Below are positions 58,657 through 64,000 of a stretch of DNA of 64,000 nt, in pieces. The stretch is taken from the NCBI GenBank assembly GCA_938014245.1, contig CALLSD010000005.1, positions 1 to 64,000 of the forward strand, written 5' to 3'. The notes beneath the pieces were generated by a model. That model ran no database searches. It was not told the DNA's origin and saw nothing but the letters and a program-made list of their open reading frames with translations. Numbering within the stretch: position 1 is the first letter of the stretch; every line of letters begins with the position of its first letter. A program made the translations under genes and the position numbers. This DNA comes from an uncultured Actinomyces sp. (GTDB lineage: Bacteria; Actinomycetota; Actinomycetes; Actinomycetales; Actinomycetaceae).

Positions 58657-60513
58657 ATGGGACGCGCAGTAGGTATTGACCTCGGCACCACGAACTCCGC
58701 AATCGCAGTACTTGAAGGCGGAGAACCCACAATCATTGCAAACGCAGAAGGCACACGTACGACCCCCTCGGTCGTTGCATTCTCCAAGACCGGCGAGGTC
58801 CTGGTTGGCGAAATCGCCAAGCGTCAGGCGGTCACGAACGTTGATCGCACCATCTCTTCGGTCAAGCGCCACATGGGCACTGACTGGACCGTGACAATCG
58901 ACGACAAGAAGTACACCGCTCAGGAAATCTCCGCACGAATCCTCTCCAAGCTCAAGAGGGATGCGGAAGAGTACCTTGGCGAGCCCGTCACCGACGCGGT
59001 CATCACCGTCCCCGCATACTTCAATGACGCAGAGCGTCAGGCAACCAAGGATGCCGGACAGATTGCAGGCCTGAACGTCCTGCGTATCATCAACGAGCCC
59101 ACCGCAGCGGCACTGGCCTACGGCCTCGAAAAGGGCAAGGAAGACGAACTCATCCTGGTCTTCGACCTCGGTGGCGGCACCTTCGACGTCTCCCTGCTGG
59201 AAATCGGCAAGGATGATGACGGATTCTCCACCATTCAGGTCCGCGCAACCGCTGGCGATAACCGCCTCGGTGGCGATGACTGGGATCAGCGCATCGTTGA
59301 CTGGCTGATCGAGCAGGTTAAGTCCAAGGACGGCGCAGACCTGTCCAAGGACCCGGTTGCTCTTCAGCGTCTGCGTGCAGCAGCTGAGCAGGCCAAGAAG
59401 GAACTGTCCAGCGCCATGAGCACGAACATCTCGCTGCAGTACCTCTCCGTGACTGCAGATGGCCCCGTCCACTTGGATGAGACCCTTACCCGCGCAAAGT
59501 TCGAAGAAATGACTGCGGATCTGCTCGAGCGCACCAAGACCCCCTTCGAGAAGGTCATCAAGGACGCCGGAATCTCCGTCAGTGAGATCGACCACGTCGT
59601 CCTGGTCGGTGGCTCCACTCGTATGCCCGCGGTTGCCGAACTGGTCAAGAAGCTCACCGGTGGCCGCGAGCCCAACAAGGGCGTGAACCCCGATGAGGTC
59701 GTCGCAGTTGGCGCAGCCCTGCAGGCCGGTGTCATCCAGGGCGACCGCAAGGACGTTCTGCTGATCGACGTGACTCCTCTGTCCCTGGGCATCGAGACCA
59801 TGGGTGGCGTCATGGATAAGGTCATCGAGCGCAACACCGCAATCCCGACCAAGGCATCGCGTGTCTACTCGACCGCTGCCGACGGCCAGACCTCGGTTCT
59901 GGTCCAGGTCTTCCAGGGCGAGCGTCAGTTCACCGCTGACAACAAGTCGCTCGGTAACTTCGAGCTCTCCGGAATCGCTCCCGCACCGCGCGGCGTTCCT
60001 CAGATCGAAGTGACCTTCGACATCGACGCGAACGGTATTGTTCACGTCTCCGCGAAGGATCTTGGAACCGGCAAGGAAACCGCGGTGACCATCACCGGCG
60101 GTAGCGCCTTGAGCAAGGAAGAGATCGATCGCATGGTCAACGAGGCTGCCCAGCACGAAGAGGACGATAAGAAGCGCCGTGAGGAGCTTGAGATTCGTAA
60201 CTCCGCAGAGCAGCTGGTCTACACCATCGAGAAGACCCTGAAGGAAGACGCCGACAAGGTCTCCGAAGCGACCCGCCAGGAAGTCCAGGGTGACCTTGAC
60301 GCCGTGAAGGAAGCCCTCAAGGGCAGCGACATTGAGGCTGTCAAGAGCTCCGTTGAGAAGCTCAACCAGTCCGCGATGAAGATCGGCCAGGAGGTCTACC
60401 AGAACGCTCAGGCCGCTCAGGCCGCCGCTGAAGCAGGCGCTTCGCAGTCTTCCTCCTCTTCCTCCGATGACGACGTCATCGACGCCGAAGTTGTGGATGA
60501 GGACGACAAGTGA
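58657..60513 (+). CDS. dnaK: Chaperone DnaK (Hsp70)
   Basis: ATP-dependent cytosolic chaperone of 618 residues. The nucleotide-binding domain opens with GIDLGTTNS and has VFDLGGGTFDVS and VLVGGSTRMP; the substrate domain follows from about 385 and the helical lid ends in an Ala/Ser-rich tail with an Asp-rich end. ATG 58657 has AAAGGAAA upstream; the open frame from 58519 includes the operator region and is not used. It heads dnaK-grpE-dnaJ-hspR. Two HAIR elements upstream indicate repression by HspR, encoded last in the operon. Confidence 0.98.
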   Translation: MGRAVGIDLGTTNSAIAVLEGGEPTIIANAEGTRTTPSVVAFSKTGEVLVGEIAKRQAVTNVDRTISSVKRHMGTDWTVTIDDKKYTAQEISARILSKLKRDAEEYLGEPVTDAVITVPAYFNDAERQATKDAGQIAGLNVLRIINEPTAAALAYGLEKGKEDELILVFDLGGGTFDVSLLEIGKDDDGFSTIQVRATAGDNRLGGDDWDQRIVDWLIEQVKSKDGADLSKDPVALQRLRAAAEQAKKELSSAMSTNISLQYLSVTADGPVHLDETLTRAKFEEMTADLLERTKTPFEKVIKDAGISVSEIDHVVLVGGSTRMPAVAELVKKLTGGREPNKGVNPDEVVAVGAALQAGVIQGDRKDVLLIDVTPLSLGIETMGGVMDKVIERNTAIPTKASRVYSTAADGQTSVLVQVFQGERQFTADNKSLGNFELSGIAPAPRGVPQIEVTFDIDANGIVHVSAKDLGTGKETAVTITGGSALSKEEIDRMVNEAAQHEEDDKKRREELEIRNSAEQLVYTIEKTLKEDADKVSEATRQEVQGDLDAVKEALKGSDIEAVKSSVEKLNQSAMKIGQEVYQNAQAAQAAAEAGASQSSSSSSDDDVIDAEVVDEDDK

Positions 60514-61163
60514 GCATCGAGCCCACGAATACTTCCGACGACGCCCAGGATCCGGTGGTCGGCTCTCAGCCGGCCACCCCGGGCGACGCCCAGCCCCACG
60601 CTCAAGAGGGCGCAGCTGCAGGTGCGGCCGCGGCCTCGGCAAGCGCTCGGGGCGAGGAAACGGGCGAGGTCGACATGTCGGACTTCGAAGAGCAGCTGGA
60701 AGACAGTGAGCTGTCCAAGGCTCTCGACCAAGTGGCGCAGGCAGAAGAAAAGCTCGCCCGCGCCCACGCAGACCTGTACAACCTGAACCAGGAATATTCG
60801 AACTTCGTTCGCCGCTCCAAGGAATCCGTCGCCGGTCACGTCCAGTCCGGGCGCGACCAGGTGCTGGAAGCCATGATCGGTGTCTTGGATGATATCGAGG
60901 CCGCGCGCAAGCACGGGGATCTGAGTGACGGCCCCTTTGCCTCGATCGCGAACAAGCTTGAAGACACGCTTCGCACCCGCTTCGAGCTGGAACGTTTCGG
61001 AGACGAGGGGGATGATTTTGACCCCATGCTTCACGAAGCGCTCATGGCTCAGCCCAATCCCGATGTGGACCATCCGGTCTTGGGACAGGTCTTGCAATCT
61101 GGATATCGTCGCGGAGACACCATTATCCGCGCGGCGAAAGTCCTGGTGTACAACCCTGAATAA
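60510..61163 (+). CDS. grpE: Nucleotide exchange factor GrpE
   Basis: Protein of 217 residues that speeds ADP release from DnaK. A disordered, Ala/Glu-rich N-terminus is followed by a long coiled coil (DQVAQAEEKLARAHADLYNL) and the C-terminal beta domain with the PxxHEALM-type motif (FDPMLHEALMAQ). The GTG start overlaps the dnaK stop as GTGA. Confidence 0.95.
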   Translation: MSIEPTNTSDDAQDPVVGSQPATPGDAQPHAQEGAAAGAAAASASARGEETGEVDMSDFEEQLEDSELSKALDQVAQAEEKLARAHADLYNLNQEYSNFVRRSKESVAGHVQSGRDQVLEAMIGVLDDIEAARKHGDLSDGPFASIANKLEDTLRTRFELERFGDEGDDFDPMLHEALMAQPNPDVDHPVLGQVLQSGYRRGDTIIRAAKVLVYNPE

Positions 61164-61208
61164 GGAACATTCAACGAACTGCAGAGTCAAAAAAGGAGGT
61201 GACGCGCA

Positions 61209-62252
61209 GTGAGTGGAGAAGATTGGCTCCAAAAGGATTTCTACAAGGTTCTTGGCGTAAGCAAGGATGCTGATGAGGCCACAATCAAGAAGGCCTACCG
61301 CAAACTTGCGCGCACCTGGCACCCCGACCAGAACAAGGGGAACCCCGAAGCTGAAGAACGCTTCAAGGAGATTGGCGAGGCCTACACGGTCCTGTCCAAC
61401 CCTGAGCAGCGCCAGCAATACGATGCGATTCGCGCAATGGGCGCCGGCGGTTTCCGCGGCGGTGCCGGTGGCTCCGGAGCATCCGGCGTGAACTTTGAAG
61501 ATATCTTCGGAGCTTTCGGCGGTGGAAACGGCGGAAACGTTCGTTTTGCCACCAACGGCAGCGCAGGTATCAACCTGGACGACATCTTGGGTGCTTTCGG
61601 CGGTTTCGGTGGCGGCTCTTCGCGGGGATCTTCCCCCTTCGCTGGTGCTTCTCAATTCGGTGACTTCGGCGGCGCGCATGGAGCGTCCTACCAGCAAGCG
61701 CCTCAAAAGGGTGAAGACTTGCACGCCTCGACGCGCATCACGCTCAAGCAGAGCCTGAGCGGAGTCAACATCAAGTTGGCAGTCTCCGGTAAGCCCATGA
61801 CCGTCAAGGTTCCCAAGGGAATCAAGGACGGCCAGAGCGTGCGTCTGCGCGGCAAGGGCAAGGCCTCGCTTAACGGCGGAGCCACTGGCGATCTGATCGT
61901 CACCATCCACGTCGAGGAGGATCCGGTCTACAGCCGCGAGGGTAACGACCTTCGTATGACCCTTCCCGTGACCTTTGCCGAGGCCACGCTGGGCGCCAAG
62001 GTTGAAGTTCCCTTGATCGATGGTTCGACCGTCACCGTCAAGGTTCCTGCCGGCTCTGATTCCGGTCGCACCCTGCGCCTGAAGGGACGCGGAGTGACCA
62101 CGAAGAAGGAGACGGGTGATCTCTTGGCGACGATCAGCGTGGTTGTCCCCAAGGACCTAACCCCTGAGCAGCTTGACTCGATCAAGGCGCTGGCTGATGG
62201 TCTTGACCAGGGTGATCCTCGTGCAGAACTTGTGAAGAAGGTGAGTGCGTAA
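61209..62252 (+). CDS. dnaJ: DnaJ-type co-chaperone without zinc fingers
   Basis: Hsp40 of 347 residues that stimulates DnaK. The J-domain (about 9-75) has the HPD triad (H38-P39-D40). A Gly/Phe/Ser-rich stretch (about 80-170) and two beta-sandwich client-binding domains follow. No CxxCxGxG zinc fingers are present, so it is a type II (CbpA/DnaJ2-like) protein. A strong AAAGGAGGTGA lies before GTG 61209. It stands in the usual operon position of zinc-finger DnaJ. Confidence 0.93.
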   Translation: MSGEDWLQKDFYKVLGVSKDADEATIKKAYRKLARTWHPDQNKGNPEAEERFKEIGEAYTVLSNPEQRQQYDAIRAMGAGGFRGGAGGSGASGVNFEDIFGAFGGGNGGNVRFATNGSAGINLDDILGAFGGFGGGSSRGSSPFAGASQFGDFGGAHGASYQQAPQKGEDLHASTRITLKQSLSGVNIKLAVSGKPMTVKVPKGIKDGQSVRLRGKGKASLNGGATGDLIVTIHVEEDPVYSREGNDLRMTLPVTFAEATLGAKVEVPLIDGSTVTVKVPAGSDSGRTLRLKGRGVTTKKETGDLLATISVVVPKDLTPEQLDSIKALADGLDQGDPRAELVKKVSA

Positions 62253-62773
62253 TGGGACATCAAGATGAAATGACCTTCGTGATTTCCGTTGCCGCACAGC
62301 TTGCGGGAATGCACCCGCAGACCTTGCGTCAATACGACCGAATCGGCCTTGTCACGCCTCTGCGTACGAAGGGCCGCGGACGACGCTACACGCGACGCGA
62401 TGTCGAGCGTTTGAAGGAGATTCAACGCCTCAGCCAGGAAGAGGGCATCAACTTGGCTGGGATCCAGCGAATCATGGAGCTGGAAGACGAAGTTGATCGC
62501 CTGCGAGCGCAACGTGACGCTTTGGCCCAAAGGGTCGAAGAATTTGAACCTGTCTTCGACAGAGTTTTTGTCGCAAGCCCGGATGGTCAGATTCGCCCCA
62601 TGCGTCGTGCACATGCGCGGCGCAGTGAGGAGACTCGGCGTGGCATGGTGCCCGTCAGAAATCACGGTCTGGTCGCGTGGAGGCCCGCTGGTAACCAGCG
62701 AGTCCGCGCGCTCATTGAAGCGTCACCCGAAGGAGTTCGGGTCATCGAAGGAACCGTTGTGGTTTCACGATAG
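62252..62773 (+). CDS. hspR: HspR, MerR-family heat-shock repressor
   Basis: Protein of 173 residues with a MerR-type winged helix (about 10-80: VAAQLAGMHPQTLRQYDRIG, GRGRRYTRRDVERLKEI) and a short coiled coil. HspR binds HAIR sequences, with DnaK as co-repressor in other actinobacteria. The ATG overlaps the dnaJ stop as TAATG. A basic C-terminal extension of about 60 residues is somewhat longer than in Streptomyces HspR. Confidence 0.93.
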   Translation: MGHQDEMTFVISVAAQLAGMHPQTLRQYDRIGLVTPLRTKGRGRRYTRRDVERLKEIQRLSQEEGINLAGIQRIMELEDEVDRLRAQRDALAQRVEEFEPVFDRVFVASPDGQIRPMRRAHARRSEETRRGMVPVRNHGLVAWRPAGNQRVRALIEASPEGVRVIEGTVVVSR

Positions 62774-62811
62774 CTCGTCCCTCGGGTGATGGTCCTCGAG
62801 GCGACGAGTAA

Positions 62812-62843
62812 GGGGAGGTATCTTGCGATACCTCCCCGTTTTT
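62812..62843 (+). terminator. Terminator of the dnaK operon
   Basis: An 11-bp stem GGGGAGGTATC/GATACCTCCCC with loop TTGC, followed by GTTTTT. Confidence 0.92.
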
Positions 62844-62854
62844 CGTTATGAGAG

Positions 62855-63463
62855 TTAGGCAGCTAAAACCAGCTCGCGTCCGCGCAGGCGAGCAACAATG
62901 CCGCGGATTGCGCAAGCACACACAGTTGCTGCCCGGGAAGCGAAAAGGCTCAGGGAAGCGGCGGCCTCGGTAATGAACACGCGGAAATCAGCCAAGGTGC
63001 CAAAGACGAAGAAGTTCTGCCCCAGGTAGTTCACGATGAACAAGGAACTGCTTGCAGTCAGCGAGGCCATCCACAGTGCCATTCCGGCGGAGACCAAAGC
63101 CTGAATCATCAGGTAGGACATGGTCATCACGCTCGCCGCCATGATCGCGTAACGGATCGCGGTTGCCACAACTCCGCCTCGTGCGTTAAAAACCTTGCGG
63201 TTCATTGTGTAATTCATCGTGCACGAAGAGACGCGTGCCAGCGCGACCGGCAAGAAGACGCCGCCGATCGTCGCGTTAAAGACCAAGAGCAGCGTGTAGT
63301 CCACAGCGGTGGAAGAAAGCGACGAGGCCAGGTAACGCAGGACTCGTGCATTGGCGCGGATAGCTTGGGTCGCCTTGTGCATCGCCGAGGTGGCGTATGC
63401 GCTCATAGCCGAGGCCTGGGTGCCTGCTGCGCTTCGAGCGGTGAGTTCTGCGTTCGTGTTCAT
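62855..63463 (-). CDS. GtrA-family membrane protein
   Basis: Protein of 202 residues with four membrane helices of the GtrA family, which flips polyprenyl-phosphate-linked sugars. It is clearly related to the GtrA half of the glycosyltransferase at 46763: compare MNYTMNRKVFNARGG here with VNFTMNRHVFEAKGT there. A hydrophilic N-terminus of about 40 residues precedes the helices. ATG 63463 is chosen as the first start giving a normal GtrA length. Divergent from murT. Confidence 0.85.
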   Translation of the reverse strand: MNTNAELTARSAAGTQASAMSAYATSAMHKATQAIRANARVLRYLASSLSSTAVDYTLLLVFNATIGGVFLPVALARVSSCTMNYTMNRKVFNARGGVVATAIRYAIMAASVMTMSYLMIQALVSAGMALWMASLTASSSLFIVNYLGQNFFVFGTLADFRVFITEAAASLSLFASRAATVCACAIRGIVARLRGRELVLAA

Positions 63464-63552
63464 GGCATTAACTGTGCCCACGGCAAATCTGTGTGCATTA
63501 TGTCCAAGCTGTGGAGAAGCTATGAAGCATGGAGGCATGTAGTGTTGTTTCC

Positions 63553-64000
63553 ATGACTTCATTGACTTTGCGTTCGCGTGCGGCAATTGCTGCAGGGAAG
63601 GGCGCCAGCTGGGCTTCGCGTCGGCTCGGCCGCGGATCGGGAGGAATGATCGGCGGCAAAGTTGCGCTGAAACTTGCCCCGAATCTGCTCGCCGATCTAG
63701 CTGCTCATCGCCGCAGTGCTGTCGTTTCTGGAACGAACGGAAAGTCGACCACGACTCGGCTGCTGCGCGCGGCTCTCTTTGCAATCGGTGAGGTTGCCTC
63801 CAATACCAACGGCGACAATATGACGCCGGGAATTACAACCGCCCTGATGCGCTCTCACGCGCCGCTGGCTGCCCTCGAGGTCGATGAAATGCACATGCCG
63901 GTGGTGAGTCGTTTCGTTAACCCTCAAGCGATCGTTTTACTAAACCTTTCGCGTGACCAACTGGATCGCGTAGGCGAGATCGGCGCGGTGGAGCGTCGCC
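63553..64000 (+). CDS. murT: Mur ligase family protein, MurT-like (partial, runs off window)
   Basis: The first 149 residues of a Mur-ligase-type protein. The ATP loop is VVSGTNGKSTTTRLLRA (about 58-74), followed by NTNGDNMTPGITTALM and ALEVDEMHMPVV. The short N-terminal segment before the P-loop (about 50 residues, no UDP-binding domain) is characteristic of MurT, the subunit that with GatD amidates D-glutamate of lipid II. The downstream gene should be gatD, outside the window. Divergent from the GtrA gene. No strong ribosome site is visible before ATG 63553. Confidence 0.85.
   Translation, partial: MTSLTLRSRAAIAAGKGASWASRRLGRGSGGMIGGKVALKLAPNLLADLAAHRRSAVVSGTNGKSTTTRLLRAALFAIGEVASNTNGDNMTPGITTALMRSHAPLAALEVDEMHMPVVSRFVNPQAIVLLNLSRDQLDRVGEIGAVERR

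Noticed and set aside
58423..60642. 739-codon open frame opposite dnaK
   Set aside because: Antisense shadow of dnaK; Leu/Asp/Gly/Val-rich with no motifs, and it would cover the HAIR operators.
60417..61910. 497-codon open frame opposite grpE and dnaJ
   Set aside because: Shadow of two certain genes on the other strand; no ribosome site or recognisable domain.

Overview
The window looks like chromosomal DNA from an oral or mucosal actinomycete of the Actinomyces/Schaalia type. The evidence is moderately high G+C with GTG/TTG starts, a dnaK-grpE-dnaJ-hspR operon with HAIR operators, three surface proteins with L-A-x-T-G sorting signals, a GH101 O-glycan endo-N-acetylgalactosaminidase, GTP-type PEP carboxykinase, a MurT homologue and DUF2510/DUF4235 proteins. 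The genus is inferred from gene content; no rRNA is present.

Layout. 1-5.2 kb: tRNA-Glu, an MscS channel, MsrB, two tandem EamA exporters, tRNA-Lys and a conserved hypothetical. 5.2-9.9 kb: a sugar ABC transporter (binding lipoprotein and two permeases, no ATPase) translationally coupled to a Cys-type sulfatase. 9.9-15.4 kb: a Nudix/degenerate phosphatase fusion, a DUF47-PiT phosphate operon with a lipoprotein, and pckG. 15.4-24.7 kb: a MoxR/DUF58/VWA envelope-stress cluster led by an M16-like protein without visible zinc ligands and split by an opposite-strand surface protein. 24.8-29.2 kb: FMN reductase, LssY_C membrane protein, ThiB-like lipoprotein, DUF4235 protein, SCP-like protein and tRNA-Ser.

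29.2-36.5 kb is the accessory region. Between 23-bp inverted repeats (29260 and 34974) lie decayed mobilisation genes (frameshifted DUF4913, truncated relaxase, transposase tail) and an intact two-gene module: a C5 cytosine methyltransferase and a GHKL ATPase that carries a C-terminal HEPN-like R-x4-H motif. Just to the right, two nearly identical 29-nt type I-E-like CRISPR repeats enclose a 651-nt insert that is almost entirely an EndoU-like toxin gene and an acidic putative immunity gene. A normal 32-nt spacer and degenerate repeats follow; no cas genes are present.

36.5-49.1 kb: GalT-like DUF4921 protein, ACT protein, aldo/keto reductase divergent from a TetR regulator, DUF2510 membrane pair, AspT-type exchanger, Nudix hydrolase, M18 aminopeptidase, MarR regulator, acetyltransferase, a glycosyltransferase-GtrA fusion and a phosphodiester glycosidase. 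49.2-56.5 kb: the cell-wall GH101 enzyme and another surface protein. 56.7-64 kb: RlmC, an S4 protein, the DnaK operon, GtrA, and the start of murT running off the window.

Together the sulfatase/ABC cluster and GH101 suggest foraging on host mucin-type or sulfated glycans. The accessory region is a defence and conflict island built on decayed mobile DNA.
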